Source: Corynebacterium haematomassiliense (GTDB taxonomy: Bacteria > Actinomycetota > Actinomycetes > Mycobacteriales > Mycobacteriaceae). Taken from it: a DNA stretch of 64,000 nt. The notes below the pieces were generated by a model that saw only the letters and a program-made list of their open reading frames with translations, ran no database searches and was not told where the DNA came from. Shown in pieces: positions 43,468-54,089 of this stretch (its first letter is position 1; each line of letters begins with the position of its first letter). The DNA lies in assembly GCF_013978595.1 (NCBI RefSeq), contig NZ_JACDTZ010000001.1:248001-312000 (forward strand). Direction: 5' to 3'. The position numbers were made by a program, and so were the translations under genes.

Positions 43468-44613
43468 TTAGTGCTTCGCCTCGTACTTCTTCGGTTCCGG
43501 CAGGCCGCGCTCTTCGCGGACGCGGCGGGCGGTGTGCTCGAGGGTGATCAGCGCCTCGACAACCTGGGCCGGCTCGACCGGGAACGGCATGTTGTGGATG
43601 GTCTCCTCTTCGGCGGTCGCGGCCTTGGCAACAGCCTCGAGGACGTCGGTGTCCTCGGGGGACAGGCCCACCTCAGTCAGCGTGGTAGGCAGACCGACCT
43701 TGGTGGTGAACTCGATGAAGTCTTCGATCTCCTCGGAGTCGGCGCCCTCCATGATCAGCTGGGCGAGAGTGCCGATGTTGACCTTCTCGCCGTGGGAGAG
43801 GCCGTGGGTTTGCTCGGCGGCGGACAGGCCGTCGTGGATGGCGTGGGCCGCGGCCAAGCCGCCGGACTCGAAGCCGAGGCCGGACAGCAGGGTGTTCGCC
43901 TCCACCACGGCGTCAAGCGCCGGGGTGACTACGCCTGCGCGAACCGCATCGAGGGCGGCGAAGGAGTCCTTGCGCAGAATGTCAGCGCACAGCTCTGCAA
44001 GAGCAGCGCCTGCGCGAGTGGGGTGGCCGCCGTTCATGGTGGTGCCATTGCCCCTTGCGGTCGCGCGTGCCTCCACCCAAGTAGCCATGGCGTCGCCGAT
44101 GCCAGCGATGAGGAACTGCTCCGGGGCGCCGGCGACCAGCTGGGTGTCAATGAGCACCAAGTCGGGGTTGCGGGGGAAGAAGCGGTATTCGTCGAAGGCG
44201 CCGTCCTCGGTGTATATCACCGAAAGCGTGGAAGTCGGAGCGTCGGAAGACGCCGCGGTGGGCACCGAAGCCCAGCGGATGTCCGCCTCGAAGCCGGCGG
44301 CCTTCGCGGAGTCGATGGCGGAGCCGCCGCCGAGGCCGACCACCACGTCGTAGTTATTGTCCTTGATCAGCTTGACCGTGTCGTTGACACGCTCGGCGGT
44401 TGCGAAACCTTCGAACTTGACGCGGTTGACCGGGAGGCCTTCCTTTTCAAACCCGTCGGTGAGGGACTGTTCGACGAGGCCCCACACCGTGTCGTCGGAA
44501 AGCAGCAGCGGGTTCTCGCCGAGCTGCTTCAGGTACTTGCCCAGCTCGTGGATGGCATCTTTGCCCTGCACGTAGCGGGATGGACTGGAGAAAATGCTTG
44601 GCTTTGCTGTCAT
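43468..44613 (-). CDS. Iron-containing (glycerol dehydrogenase-type) alcohol dehydrogenase
   Basis: 381 residues from ATG 44613. GldA-like features: NAD-binding VVVGLGGGSAIDSAKA (about 93-108), VPTAASSDAPTSTLSVIY, and the metal ligands in IAGIGDAMATWVEARA (Asp), AAHAIHDGLS (His) and THGLSHGEKV (His). It probably oxidises glycerol or a related polyol with NAD. TACGAT on the minus strand 9 nt upstream suggests a leaderless transcript. It ends at a strong terminator. The substrate is not certain, so I give no symbol. Confidence 0.87.
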   Translation of the reverse strand: MTAKPSIFSSPSRYVQGKDAIHELGKYLKQLGENPLLLSDDTVWGLVEQSLTDGFEKEGLPVNRVKFEGFATAERVNDTVKLIKDNNYDVVVGLGGGSAIDSAKAAGFEADIRWASVPTAASSDAPTSTLSVIYTEDGAFDEYRFFPRNPDLVLIDTQLVAGAPEQFLIAGIGDAMATWVEARATARGNGTTMNGGHPTRAGAALAELCADILRKDSFAALDAVRAGVVTPALDAVVEANTLLSGLGFESGGLAAAHAIHDGLSAAEQTHGLSHGEKVNIGTLAQLIMEGADSEEIEDFIEFTTKVGLPTTLTEVGLSPEDTDVLEAVAKAATAEEETIHNMPFPVEPAQVVEALITLEHTARRVREERGLPEPKKYEAKH

Positions 44614-44621
44614 GCCCCGCC

Positions 44622-44627
44622 ATCGTA
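44622..44627 (-). promoter_or_regulatory. -10 box of the GldA-type gene
   Basis: TACGAT on the minus strand, 8 nt before ATG 44613. Confidence 0.45.
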
Positions 44628-44642
44628 CCGTGACTTTTCGCT

Positions 44643-46382
44643 TTACGACGTCGCCTTCGGCCGGCTGCCGGGGCCGGGCAAGGCGATGATGTCGAACTCG
44701 TCTTTGGCGAGGTGTTTGCGCAGGTCCTTCTTGTCGAACTTGCCCACGGACGTCTTGTCGATGGAGTCGACAAAGGTCCAGTACTCGGGCGCCATCCACT
44801 TCGGCAGCACGTCGGCGAGCCCGGCGCGCAGGCGAGCGGCGGTCTCCGCAGTGGGGGCGACCTCGGCGGTCAGCTTGGTCACAGCGAGGGGGCGCTCGCC
44901 CCACTTGTCGTCGGGGATGCCGATGACGGCGCACTCGATGACTTCTTCGGATTCCATGATCAGGTTTTCCACCTGGGCGGAGTAGATCCATTCGCCGCCG
45001 GAGCGGATGACGTCGCGGGCGCGGTCGTAGAGCGTGAGGAAGCCGGCGTTGGTCACGGTGCCCACGTCGCCGGTGCGCAGCCAGCCGTCGGCGGTGAAGT
45101 GCTCGCGCTCGTCGTCGACATCTTCGCCGCGGAAGCGCGAGGCGATCTCGCCGGGCTCCTGGGTGGGCGAGTGGTAGTAGCTGGCGGCGACCATGTTGCC
45201 GCGCACCTGGATCTCGCCCTGGGTGAGGTCGGTGGGCGCCATGACTTGGCCGTCGTTGACCAAGCGGTACTGCAGGGTGGGGGCGAAGCGCCCCGGGGAG
45301 ACGCGGTAGGCCCAGCGGGCCTCACCCGACGCGCCCGACGGCGGCCGCGCCACGGTGCCGACGGTGGAGGTCTCGGTCATGCCCCACACGTGCACCACGT
45401 CCACGCCGTAGCGCTCCTCCCAAACCTTGATCAGTGCGGGCGGGGCGGGGGAGCCGCCAACGAAGATCTCCTGCAGGCTCATGCGCTCGGGCGGGTTGTG
45501 CAGGTAGTGCACCATCAGCTGGATCCACAGGGTGGGCACGCCGTGCGCCACGCGCGGGTGGGTGCCGGCGATGAGCTTGGCCAGGGTGGGCGCGGACATG
45601 TCCGAATCCGGCAGCACCAGCGGAGTGCCGGCCAAAAACGCGGCGAGCGGCACGCCCCAGCTGAGCACGTGGTAGATGGGGATGCAGCACAAAAAGGTCT
45701 CGCCGTGGGTCACGGCGAGCGAGTCGGTGGCGCGCAGGCCCGTGGCCTCCAGCCACAGGGAGCGGTGCGAGTACGCCACGCCCTTCGGCGCGCCGGTGGT
45801 GGCGGTGGAGTACACCAGCGCTGCGGCGGTGTTTTCCGGCAGTTCGGGCCATGGGTAGGACGTCGGCCGGCCGTCGAGAAGCTGCTCGTAGCTGTGCACC
45901 TGGACTGTGTCGGGGAGGTGCGAAGCGGCGTCGTCAAGCGGGGCGATGCCTGTAAACGCCACCGCGCGCACGGTGGGGCAGTCCCGCAAGATTGCGCCGA
46001 GCTTCTCCGCCAGGCGCGGGTCCGCGACGATGACTTCGGACTCGGAGTGGTTGACCACGTACGCGATCTGATCCACCATGAGCTGCACATTCAACGGGTT
46101 GAACACCGCGCCCTTCGCGGCGACGGCGAACATCACCTCGATGTGCTCCGCGCAGTTGTACAGCAGCGTGGAGACACGCTGGTCGCCGTCGATGCCCAGG
46201 TCGCTGTGCAGCGCGTGCGCAAAAGCCGCGGCGCGCGCGCCAATCTCGGCGAACGTAGTCTCCTCCGCGCCGGATGCGCGCCACGTCGTGCACTTCGTGT
46301 TGGCGTGGGCGGTGGTGCCGAACTCCAAAATCCTGGCGACGGAGAACGGCACCTCCTGCATCGTTGAAAGCATGCAGGCCAT
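44643..46382 (-). CDS. Acyl-CoA synthetase (AMP-forming)
   Basis: 579 residues from ATG 46382; ATGs at 46373 and 46361 are alternatives. A much longer open frame runs through rho on the other strand and is not real. AMP-binding motifs: the P-loop YSTATTGAPKGVAYSH (about 185-200), the WGMTETSTVG motif, DGWLRTGDVG, and the catalytic lysine in DKTSVGKFDKKDL near the C-terminus. It activates a fatty acid, probably medium or long chain, to its CoA ester. It ends 29 nt from the dehydrogenase start. Confidence 0.88.
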   Translation of the reverse strand: MACMLSTMQEVPFSVARILEFGTTAHANTKCTTWRASGAEETTFAEIGARAAAFAHALHSDLGIDGDQRVSTLLYNCAEHIEVMFAVAAKGAVFNPLNVQLMVDQIAYVVNHSESEVIVADPRLAEKLGAILRDCPTVRAVAFTGIAPLDDAASHLPDTVQVHSYEQLLDGRPTSYPWPELPENTAAALVYSTATTGAPKGVAYSHRSLWLEATGLRATDSLAVTHGETFLCCIPIYHVLSWGVPLAAFLAGTPLVLPDSDMSAPTLAKLIAGTHPRVAHGVPTLWIQLMVHYLHNPPERMSLQEIFVGGSPAPPALIKVWEERYGVDVVHVWGMTETSTVGTVARPPSGASGEARWAYRVSPGRFAPTLQYRLVNDGQVMAPTDLTQGEIQVRGNMVAASYYHSPTQEPGEIASRFRGEDVDDEREHFTADGWLRTGDVGTVTNAGFLTLYDRARDVIRSGGEWIYSAQVENLIMESEEVIECAVIGIPDDKWGERPLAVTKLTAEVAPTAETAARLRAGLADVLPKWMAPEYWTFVDSIDKTSVGKFDKKDLRKHLAKDEFDIIALPGPGSRPKATS

Positions 46383-46421
46383 GTTAGCGCGGGCCTGATT
46401 AGCGCAGGGCCTTCTATGCGC

Positions 46422-46427
46422 TACACT
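46422..46427 (+). promoter_or_regulatory. -10 box of rho, start of a long leader
   Basis: TACACT, with TTAGCG 17 bp upstream. Transcription from here gives a leader of about 180 nt before the rho GTG. The leader contains GC-rich inverted segments (for example GGGCCCGCGGG near 46515). Confidence 0.4.
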
Positions 46428-46613
46428 TTTGCGTGGATCGTGCGAATTGCACCCGTCCCGGAACTTTTCCGGTCGAGGGTGCTGGCGGAGCAACCGGGAG
46501 GAACGTTTCCCCGGGCCCGCGGGATCCGTAAGACCGCACACGACCGCTACCGGTGTATGCAAACGCGAATATCTGCGCGATGAAGCAGCTGGCTTAGCGA
46601 CGAAAGGACACAC

Positions 46614-48368
46614 GTGACCGAAACCGGCACCGCGGCCGACCTCGCCGCAATGAAGATTCCGGAGCTGCGCAAGCTCGCCGCCGAGAAGGGACTCAAGGGG
46701 ATCTCTGGGCTCCGCAAGGGGGAACTCATCCAGGCCATCGTCACCGGGCAGGTGCCGCGCAAGGCCGCCGCCGAAAAGGCTGCGCCGGTGGAGAAGCCGG
46801 AGAAGGCGGAGAAGCCGGCCGAGCCAGCTGAGAAGCAGCAGCCTGGCGACGACGACGAGTCCCGCGGGGCGTCGCGCTCCGCGGCACGCCGCGCCCGCCG
46901 CAACCGCGCGCGCTCGCAGCACGACGAGCAGCAGGGCGGCGAAAACCGGGACAACCGGGACAACCGCGACGAGCAGGACGGCAATCAGGAGCGCGGCAAC
47001 AACGACCGTGGCGGCCGCAACAACCACGGCAACAACAACCACGGCGGCAACAACAACGACGACCACCACGGCGGGGGACGCCGCGGCCGCCGCGGGCGCC
47101 GCAACCGTAACCGCAACCGGGACCACAACAACGGCGGTGGCAACCACGGAAACAACGGCAACAACAACGACAACCAGAACTTCAACCCGGAGGACCTGCA
47201 GGATGTCGCGGGTATCGCGGACGTGCAGGACAACGGCTCCGCGTTCATCCGCACCACCGGCTACCGCCAGTCCAACGCGGACGTCTACGTGCCGCAGAAG
47301 CTGGTGCGCCAGTCGGGCCTGCGCTCCGGCGACGCGGTGACGGCCCAGGTGCGCGCGAACGGCCAGTCCCACTCGCAGGGCAACGGCCGCAACCGCCGCA
47401 GCTACAACCAGGTTGTGCGGGTGGATGCCATCAACGGACAGACCACTGAGGCGGCGAAGGCGCGCAAGGAGTTCCACAAGCTCACCCCGCTGTACCCGAA
47501 CCGCCGTCTGCGTCTGGAAACTGAGCCGAAGATCCTCACCACCCGCGTGATCGACCTGGTCATGCCGATTGGTAAGGGTCAGCGCGCGTTGATCGTCTCC
47601 CCGCCGAAGGCCGGTAAGACGACGATTCTGCAGAACATCGCCAACGCGATCGCCACCAACAACCCGGAGTGCTATCTCATGGTGGTGCTGGTGGACGAGC
47701 GTCCGGAGGAAGTCACGGACATGCAGCGCAGCGTCAACGGCGAGGTGATTGCCTCCACGTTCGACCGCCCGCCGTCAGAGCACACCGCCGTGGCCGAGCT
47801 CGCAATCGAGCGCGCGAAGCGCCTGGTGGAGATGGGCCAGGACGTGGTGGTCCTGCTGGATTCCATCACCCGCCTGGGCCGCGCGTACAACAACTCCTCC
47901 CCGGCGTCCGGCCGCATCCTCTCCGGCGGCGTGGACTCCAACGCGCTGTACCCGCCGAAGCGTTTCCTGGGCGCCGCCCGCAACATCGAGGAGGGCGGCT
48001 CGCTGACGATCATCGCCACCGCGATGGTGGAGACCGGCTCGGCAGGCGACACCGTGATCTTCGAGGAGTTCAAGGGCACCGGCAACGCCGAGCTCAAGCT
48101 GGACCGCAAGATCGCGGAGCGCCGCGTGTTCCCGGCTGTGGACGTCAACCCGTCCGGCACCCGCAAGGACGAGCTGTTGATGAGCCCGGAGGAGGCGCGC
48201 GTGATGCACAAGCTGCGCCGCATCCTTTCTGCGCTGGATCCGCAGCAGTCCATTGACATGCTGATCAAGCAGCTGAAGAAGACGAAGACCAACGGCGAGT
48301 TCCTCATCGGCGTGGCCAACTCCGCGCCGATGGCGCAGACGGAAAACGATGAGGAGGACTACTCCTAA
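46614..48368 (+). CDS. rho: Transcription termination factor Rho
   Basis: 584 residues from GTG 46614, with GAAAGGA 5 nt before it. An N-terminal Rho_N helix bundle ([20 protein letters not shown]) is followed by a basic, Asn/Gly/Arg/Asp-rich insertion of about 120 residues, typical of actinobacteria. Then come the RNA-binding fold ([10 protein letters not shown]...[10 protein letters not shown]) and the ATPase core: Walker [11 protein letters not shown], Walker [17 protein letters not shown] and the Q/R loops. Hexameric RNA translocase that ends transcription. It overlaps prfA by one base. Confidence 0.96.
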   Translation: MTETGTAADLAAMKIPELRKLAAEKGLKGISGLRKGELIQAIVTGQVPRKAAAEKAAPVEKPEKAEKPAEPAEKQQPGDDDESRGASRSAARRARRNRARSQHDEQQGGENRDNRDNRDEQDGNQERGNNDRGGRNNHGNNNHGGNNNDDHHGGGRRGRRGRRNRNRNRDHNNGGGNHGNNGNNNDNQNFNPEDLQDVAGIADVQDNGSAFIRTTGYRQSNADVYVPQKLVRQSGLRSGDAVTAQVRANGQSHSQGNGRNRRSYNQVVRVDAINGQTTEAAKARKEFHKLTPLYPNRRLRLETEPKILTTRVIDLVMPIGKGQRALIVSPPKAGKTTILQNIANAIATNNPECYLMVVLVDERPEEVTDMQRSVNGEVIASTFDRPPSEHTAVAELAIERAKRLVEMGQDVVVLLDSITRLGRAYNNSSPASGRILSGGVDSNALYPPKRFLGAARNIEEGGSLTIIATAMVETGSAGDTVIFEEFKGTGNAELKLDRKIAERRVFPAVDVNPSGTRKDELLMSPEEARVMHKLRRILSALDPQQSIDMLIKQLKKTKTNGEFLIGVANSAPMAQTENDEEDYS

Positions 48369-49447
48369 TGGCAGACAAGACGCAGGTTTCGCTTGTCGAC
48401 GACTACGTTGCCGAATACCAGGGCATCCAGGCCCAAATGGGCGACCCGGAGGTTGCGGGTGACCAGGACCAATTCCGCAAGCTGTCCAAGCGCTACGCCG
48501 AGCTGCAGCCGATCATCAACGTCTACAACGACCTGACCCAGGCACAGGAGGACCACGAGGCCGCGGCCGAGATGGCCAACGAGGACAAGGAGTTCGCCGA
48601 AGAAGCTAAGCGCCTCGAGGGCGAGATTGTCCGCCTGGAGGAGGAGCTGGCCGACCTGCTCGCTCCGCGCGACGAGCACGACGGCGACGACATCATCATG
48701 GAGCTCAAGGCCGGCGCCGGCGGCGAGGAAGCCGCGCTGTTTGCCGGCGACTTGGCGCGCATGTACCAGAAGTACTGCGAGAAGCACGCCCTGACCTGGG
48801 AGGTCCTCGACGTCGCAGAGTCCGATCTGGGCGGCGTGAAGGACATGACCGTCGCGGTCAAGTCCAAGAACCCGTCGCGCGACGGCGCCTGGTCCAAGCT
48901 GAAGTTCGAGGGCGGCGTGCACCGCGTGCAGCGCATTCCCGTCACCGAGTCCCAGGGCCGCATCCAGACCTCTGCGGCTGGTGTGTACGTCTTCCCGGAA
49001 GCGGACGAGATTGAAAGCGTCAACATCGACGAGAAGGATCTGCGCGTCGACGTGTACCGCTCCTCCGGCAAGGGCGGCCAGGGCGTGAACACGACTGACT
49101 CGGCCGTGCGCATCACCCACCTGCCTACCGGCATTGTGGTGACCTGCCAGAACGAGCGCTCGCAGATCCAGAACCGCGCCCGCGCCATGCAGGTGCTGCA
49201 GGCTCGCCTGGACCAGCTCGAGCGCGAGAAGCAGGAGGCCGAGGAGGCCGAGGGCCGCGCGTCCCAGGTGCGCACCATGGACCGCTCCGAGCGCATCCGC
49301 ACCTACAACTGGCCGGAGAACCGCATCTCGGACCACCGCATCAACTACAAGTCCAACAACTTGGACTCGGTGCTGGACGGCAACATGGACGACCTCATCA
49401 CGGCGCTGCAGACCCACGAGCGCCAGGAGCGTCTTGAAGCAGAGTAG
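48368..49447 (+). CDS. prfA: Peptide chain release factor 1
   Basis: 359 residues. The GGQ motif is in [17 protein letters not shown] (about 230), and the codon-recognition PxT motif is PVT in [17 protein letters not shown]. Reads UAA and UAG and releases the peptide. Because it reads UAG, it is the factor that would terminate at the amber codon of the zinc-ribbon gene at 30203. ATG overlaps the rho TAA. Its glutamine is methylated by the product of the next gene. Confidence 0.96.
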   Translation: MADKTQVSLVDDYVAEYQGIQAQMGDPEVAGDQDQFRKLSKRYAELQPIINVYNDLTQAQEDHEAAAEMANEDKEFAEEAKRLEGEIVRLEEELADLLAPRDEHDGDDIIMELKAGAGGEEAALFAGDLARMYQKYCEKHALTWEVLDVAESDLGGVKDMTVAVKSKNPSRDGAWSKLKFEGGVHRVQRIPVTESQGRIQTSAAGVYVFPEADEIESVNIDEKDLRVDVYRSSGKGGQGVNTTDSAVRITHLPTGIVVTCQNERSQIQNRARAMQVLQARLDQLEREKQEAEEAEGRASQVRTMDRSERIRTYNWPENRISDHRINYKSNNLDSVLDGNMDDLITALQTHERQERLEAE

Positions 49448-50279
49448 CGTTCGCTCACTCATCGCGAGCGCCGCAAACACGCTGCGTGAGGCGGGCGTCG
49501 ACTCGCCTGAGGTGGACGCGCGCCTGCTTGCCGCGCACGTGCTCGGCGTCGCGCCGATGCAGCTCATGTTCGCCGACGCTCCGGCGGACTTCGCCGAACG
49601 CTACACCGGACTCGTCGCCCGCCGCGCCGCGCGCGAGCCGCTGCAGCACATCATCGGCACCGCGCCGTTTTACGGCGTCGATCTCGCCGTCGGCCCCGGC
49701 GTGTTCATCCCCAGGCCCGAAACCGAGGTCCTCGCCGAGTGGGCGGTGCGAAAGCTTATCGACGCCCCTCCGGCCCCCACCGTCGTCGACCTCGGATCCG
49801 GCACCGGAGCCTTAGCCATAGCGGTGGCCCGCGACAGGCCGGATGCGATCGTCTACGCGGTGGAACGCTCGGAGACCGCGCGCGCTTATCTGCAGCGCAA
49901 CGTCGAAAAACAAGCGCCCCAGGTCAAGGTGGTGGCGGGGGACATGACCGACCCGGAGCTGCTCGCCGGGATCGGCGCGGACGTGGTGGTGTCCAACCCG
50001 CCGTATGTGCCGGAGACGCCCGAGCTGCAGGCGGAGGTCTACGCGGACCCGCACGAGGCAGTGTTTTCAGGCGCGGACGGGATGGCGGCGATTCGCGGGC
50101 TCGTGCCCGTCGTCAAGCAAATGCTCAAAGATGGGGGAGCGGTGGGCATCGAGCACGACGACACCACCTCCGAGGCTGTGCAGGCCGAGCTGCGCGCCGG
50201 CGGTTTCGCGGACGTGCGCCCGCTGGAGGACATGACTGGGCGGGCCCGGTTTGTCACGGCGAGTAAGCTAGCCCGGTAA
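49434..50279 (+). CDS. prmC: Release factor glutamine methyltransferase PrmC
   Basis: 281 residues from TTG 49434, with AGGAG 4 nt before it, overlapping prfA by 14 nt. SAM motif [15 protein letters not shown] (about 120) and the catalytic NPPYVPE motif (about 187). Methylates the Gln of the GGQ motif in release factors. The overlap gives coupled synthesis with its substrate RF1. Confidence 0.95.
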   Translation: MKQSSVRSLIASAANTLREAGVDSPEVDARLLAAHVLGVAPMQLMFADAPADFAERYTGLVARRAAREPLQHIIGTAPFYGVDLAVGPGVFIPRPETEVLAEWAVRKLIDAPPAPTVVDLGSGTGALAIAVARDRPDAIVYAVERSETARAYLQRNVEKQAPQVKVVAGDMTDPELLAGIGADVVVSNPPYVPETPELQAEVYADPHEAVFSGADGMAAIRGLVPVVKQMLKDGGAVGIEHDDTTSEAVQAELRAGGFADVRPLEDMTGRARFVTASKLAR

Positions 50280-50304
50280 CTGCCCGACGGCCAAGGAGCG
50301 AACA

Positions 50305-50961
50305 TTGAGGGAAACGTACGACTGCCTCGACCCGCAGAAGCGCATCGAAGGCGTGCGCGCGGCCGCCGACGCCGTCCGGGCCGGCCGCTGCGTCGTGCTG
50401 CCGACGGACACCGTGTACGGCATCGGCTGCGACGCGTTCAACAACAACGCCGTGGAAACACTTCTGGCCACCAAACGCCGCGGACCCGACATGCCGGTGC
50501 CGGTGCTGGTGGGCTCCTGGGTGACCATCCAGGGGCTCGTGCGCGAGTTCACCGAAACCGCGAAGACACTGGTTGAGGCCTTTTGGCCGGGCGGGTTGTC
50601 CATCGTTGTCCCCGAGGCGCCCAGCCTGCCGTGGAATCTGGGCGACACGCGCGGCACCGTGCTGCTGCGTATGCCGAACCAGCCGCTGGCACTCGAGCTT
50701 TTGCAGGAGACCGGGCCGATGGCCGTGTCCTCCGCCAACATCTCCGGCAACCCGCCGGCGACCACCGCCACCGAGGCGCGGCAGCAGTTCGGCGACGCGG
50801 TGCCCATCTACCTCGACGGGGGCACGGCGGAGATCGGGGAGCCGTCCACAATCATCGACATTTCCGGCCCCGCGCCGCGGATCCTGCGCGAGGGGGCGAT
50901 TTCCGCCGAACGCATTGGTCAGGTCTTAGGGCTTGACCCGGAGAGCTTGCGGAGGAAGTAG
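50305..50961 (+). CDS. tsaC: L-threonylcarbamoyladenylate synthase (Sua5/YrdC/TsaC)
   Basis: 218 residues from TTG 50305, with AAGGAG 6 nt before it. Family text: VVLPTDTVYGIGCDAF (about 31-46), KRRGPDMPVPVLV, FWPGGLSIVV and VSSANISGNPPATT. Makes threonylcarbamoyl-AMP for the t6A modification of tRNAs that read ANN codons. The C-terminal extension is short, so it is the TsaC form, not the longer Sua5 form. Confidence 0.93.
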   Translation: MRETYDCLDPQKRIEGVRAAADAVRAGRCVVLPTDTVYGIGCDAFNNNAVETLLATKRRGPDMPVPVLVGSWVTIQGLVREFTETAKTLVEAFWPGGLSIVVPEAPSLPWNLGDTRGTVLLRMPNQPLALELLQETGPMAVSSANISGNPPATTATEARQQFGDAVPIYLDGGTAEIGEPSTIIDISGPAPRILREGAISAERIGQVLGLDPESLRRK

Positions 50962-50967
50962 CCGCCG

Positions 50968-52131
50968 ATGAACGCCTCCGGTGTTCCGCTGCGTGAGCTG
51001 GGACTTGTCCTGCTCGTGGCGGCCGCAGTCACGTACCTGGCCACCGGGCCGGTGCGGTCCATGCTCGTGCGCACGGGCAGGGTGGCGGAGATCCGCCAGC
51101 GCGACGTGCACACGCAGCCGACCCCGTCGCTAGGCGGGCTGGCCATGTTCACCGGATTCTTGGCTGCCTACGGGCTCGCGCAGCAGTTGCCGGCGCTGAC
51201 CCGCGGGTTCGCCCCAGTGACCCCGGAAATGACTGCGGTACTGGTGGGCGGGCTCGCCATCGTGCTCGTCGGCGTGGTGGACGACCTGTACGAGCTGCGC
51301 GCGCTGACCAAGCTAATCGGGCAGTTCGCCGCCGCGATCATCATGACCGCGCTGGGCATTATCTTCACCGTGTTCTATCTGCCGTTCGGGGAGGGCACCA
51401 CGCTCATCCTGGATCAAGCCCAGGGCATGGTCTTGAGCGCGCTGTTTACGGTGCTGCTCATCAACGCAGTGAACTTCGTCGACGGCATCGACGGGCTCGC
51501 CGCCGGGCTGGGCATGATCGCGGGCTCTGCGATCCTGATCTATTCGCTGGCGGTGCTCCACGACCAGGGCGGGGCAGTCTCCGCCTACCCGCCGGCGATC
51601 ATCTGCGCGATCCTGGTGGGGATCTGCGCGGGATTTTTGCCCCACAACTTCGAGCCCGCGCGCATCTTCATGGGCGACTCCGGGGCGATGCTGATCGGGC
51701 TGCTGCTCGCCGCGGCGTCGATTTCGGCATCCGGCAAGATCAACATGTCGCTCTACGGCGCCGCCGACCTAGTGGCGCTGGTCAGCCCGATCATCGTTGT
51801 GCTGGCCGCGATCGCGCTGCCAGTGCTGGACCTGGTGTGGGCCGTGATCCGCCGCACCGCGCGCGGGCAGAGCCCGTTTGCCGCGGACGCAGGGCACATC
51901 CCCCACCGCCTACTTCGGCTCGGGCACACGCACCGCCGCACCGTGCTGGTGCTCTACATGTGGGTCTCCGCCGTCGCCTTCGGTGCAGTGAGCTTTTCCG
52001 TGGTGCCGTTCAAAGTCGCGGCGTCGTTAAGCGTGGCGGCGCTGCTGGTTGCGTTTTTGCTCACGCTGGTGCCCTTGGCCAAGGGAAAGATCGGCCCAGC
52101 AGGTAGGATGACGCAGCGTGAAACCGCTTGA
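50968..52131 (+). CDS. wecA: Polyprenyl-phosphate GlcNAc-1-phosphate transferase, WecA-like
   Basis: 387 residues with about 11 membrane segments. Catalytic motifs of the MraY/WecA family: VDDLYELR, NFVDGIDGLAAG, FMGDSGAM and the sugar-specific HIPHRLLRLGH loop near 312. Transfers GlcNAc-1-phosphate to decaprenyl phosphate, starting the linker between peptidoglycan and arabinogalactan. Starts 6 nt after tsaC. Its 3' end overlaps the atpI start. Confidence 0.9.
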   Translation: MNASGVPLRELGLVLLVAAAVTYLATGPVRSMLVRTGRVAEIRQRDVHTQPTPSLGGLAMFTGFLAAYGLAQQLPALTRGFAPVTPEMTAVLVGGLAIVLVGVVDDLYELRALTKLIGQFAAAIIMTALGIIFTVFYLPFGEGTTLILDQAQGMVLSALFTVLLINAVNFVDGIDGLAAGLGMIAGSAILIYSLAVLHDQGGAVSAYPPAIICAILVGICAGFLPHNFEPARIFMGDSGAMLIGLLLAAASISASGKINMSLYGAADLVALVSPIIVVLAAIALPVLDLVWAVIRRTARGQSPFAADAGHIPHRLLRLGHTHRRTVLVLYMWVSAVAFGAVSFSVVPFKVAASLSVAALLVAFLLTLVPLAKGKIGPAGRMTQRETA

Positions 52132-52549
52132 AGTCAACGACGCTAACGCCATGACCGACCACCGCAAGCCTCTCGTGCGCGCGCTGAAGGTGGCCAGCTG
52201 GGCGCTCGTGGTGCTCACTGTGGTCGCGCTGATGGGGTGGGGCGCCGCCCGCGACCTGCCCGGCATCTGGGCCGCGCTGATGGGCGTCGCAGTGGGCGGA
52301 AGCTTCGTGCTGCTCACCGCCGCAACCGTGCTGGCCACCTCGAACTCCACCCCGAACGCCACGATGGCGATCGTGCTCGGCGGCTGGCTGCTCAAGATGG
52401 GTGTGCTGGTGCTGTTTTTCCTGTGGATCCGCGGCTTCGACTTCTACGACCACCAGGCGTTCGGCATCACCACGATGGCGGCCCTAGTTGTCGCCCTGGG
52501 TGCCGAAACCTGGGGCTTGATCACCACCCGCACCACCTACCTGGATTAG
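52118..52549 (+). CDS. atpI: AtpI-like membrane protein before the ATP synthase genes
   Basis: 143 residues from GTG 52118; ATG 52151 is an alternative. TAGGAT at 52104-52109 lies 8 nt before the GTG. Four membrane segments (about 28-47, 53-72, 84-104, 112-130). The position upstream of atpB and the topology match the uncharacterised protein preceding ATP synthase genes in corynebacteria; AtpI helps assemble the c-ring or import Mg. Sequence similarity to AtpI is weak by eye, so the symbol rests on position. Confidence 0.7.
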   Translation: MKPLEVNDANAMTDHRKPLVRALKVASWALVVLTVVALMGWGAARDLPGIWAALMGVAVGGSFVLLTAATVLATSNSTPNATMAIVLGGWLLKMGVLVLFFLWIRGFDFYDHQAFGITTMAALVVALGAETWGLITTRTTYLD

Positions 52550-52688
52550 AGGTACGCGCAAGCTGTGACAGACCTAACAGCAGGGCGGAAAAGCGTCCGA
52601 GCTGGGTAGTTGCCCGGTTTCGTGGGTTGGGGTGGTGCGTCGGGGGGACAACTACACAGGTAAAACCTACTTTGCGCGGACGGCCTGT

Positions 52689-52694
52689 TAGGAT
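52689..52694 (+). promoter_or_regulatory. Extended -10 promoter of the atp operon
   Basis: TGT-TAGGAT, an extended -10 form, about 200 nt upstream of atpB. No clear -35. The 350-nt stretch 52550-52898 has this promoter and a leader, and no gene that I can support. Confidence 0.5.
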
Positions 52695-52898
52695 TACCGC
52701 TGGGTTTGTTCCGAGTCGATATTAACCCTCGTAAGCAGGGGAAACCGGCGCAAGAACGACATCCCCTGCCCCCGCGGAAGCAGATGTGCGACGGAGTCCG
52801 CCGCGGAGGCAGTCTTTGTTGAAGACGTCCATCGCACCGCGCGCCGAGCGCATCGGAGCGCGGCCCGAGAACGGGAGAGAACGCTGAGCGTTACAACT

Positions 52899-53699
52899 TT
52901 GGCCATGAAGGGTGAATTCCACGCACCTTCGCTTGGTCCAGAATTTTTCCCGGGGCAGACGTACGGCCAGCTCATTGGCGAAGACTTCGCTAATGGGTGG
53001 TTCGCACTCGATCGCATCATGCTCGTCCGCCTGTTCATGGCGGCGATTTTGGTGCTCCTCTTTGTTATTGCCTTCCGGAACCCGAAGCTGGTTCCCAAGG
53101 GCTTGCAGAATGTCGCCGAGATCGGTGTCGATTTCGTCCGCGTGCATATCGCGGAGGACACGCTGGGGAAGAAGGACGGCAAGCGGTTCCTGCCGCTGCT
53201 GTGCACCATCTTCTTCACCACGCTGTTCATGAACGTCGCAACGATCATCCCAGGCCTGAACATCTCGCCTAACGCACGTATCGGCATGCCGATCGTCATG
53301 GCGGTTGCGGCCTACATTGCGATGATTTACGCCGGCGTGAAGCGCTACGGCATCGCATACTTCAAGCACTCGACCGTGATTCCCGGCCTTCCGCCGCTGC
53401 TCCACCTCCTGGTGGTGCCGATCGAGTTCTTCTCGACGTTTATTCTGCGTCCGGTCACCCTGGCTCTTCGTCTTATGGCGAACTTCCTGGCTGGCCACAT
53501 CATTCTCGTCCTGCTGTACTCCGCCACGAACTTCTTCTTCTGGCAGCTGAACGCATGGACGGCAGTGAGTGGCCTGACCCTCATCGCAGCGCTGCTGTTC
53601 ACCGCATACGAGTTGATCATCATCTTCCTGCAGGCGTACATCTTCGCTCTGCTGACTGCGGTGTACATCGAGCTGTCGCTGCACGCGGATGCGCACTAA
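52899..53699 (+). CDS. atpB: ATP synthase Fo subunit a
   Basis: 266 residues if started at TTG 52899; ATG 52905 is also possible. GGGAGA at 52873-52878 fits neither but is 5 nt before an in-frame CTG at 52884. About six membrane helices. The essential Arg is in LRPVTLALRLMANFLAGHII near 205. Forms the proton half-channels against the c-ring. Ends 97 nt before atpE. Confidence 0.93.
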   Translation: MAMKGEFHAPSLGPEFFPGQTYGQLIGEDFANGWFALDRIMLVRLFMAAILVLLFVIAFRNPKLVPKGLQNVAEIGVDFVRVHIAEDTLGKKDGKRFLPLLCTIFFTTLFMNVATIIPGLNISPNARIGMPIVMAVAAYIAMIYAGVKRYGIAYFKHSTVIPGLPPLLHLLVVPIEFFSTFILRPVTLALRLMANFLAGHIILVLLYSATNFFFWQLNAWTAVSGLTLIAALLFTAYELIIIFLQAYIFALLTAVYIELSLHADAH

Positions 53700-53778
53700 C
53701 AAAGCGCGACCACACGGCCAACTGAATAACCCCACCATCTGTCACTCGCTCACCCGCACCCCGCGGGAGAGCACCTAG

Positions 53779-54042
<264 letters not shown>

Positions 54043-54089
54043 AAAACACGAACGAGTAACCCGTACATTTTTTAGATCAGGAGCAACCA

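Noticed and set aside
44643-47477. A 944-codon minus-strand frame that joins the acyl-CoA synthetase to the opposite strand of rho
   Set aside because: The part beyond 46382 is Val/Ala-rich antisense of the rho insertion; the enzyme family starts near 46382.
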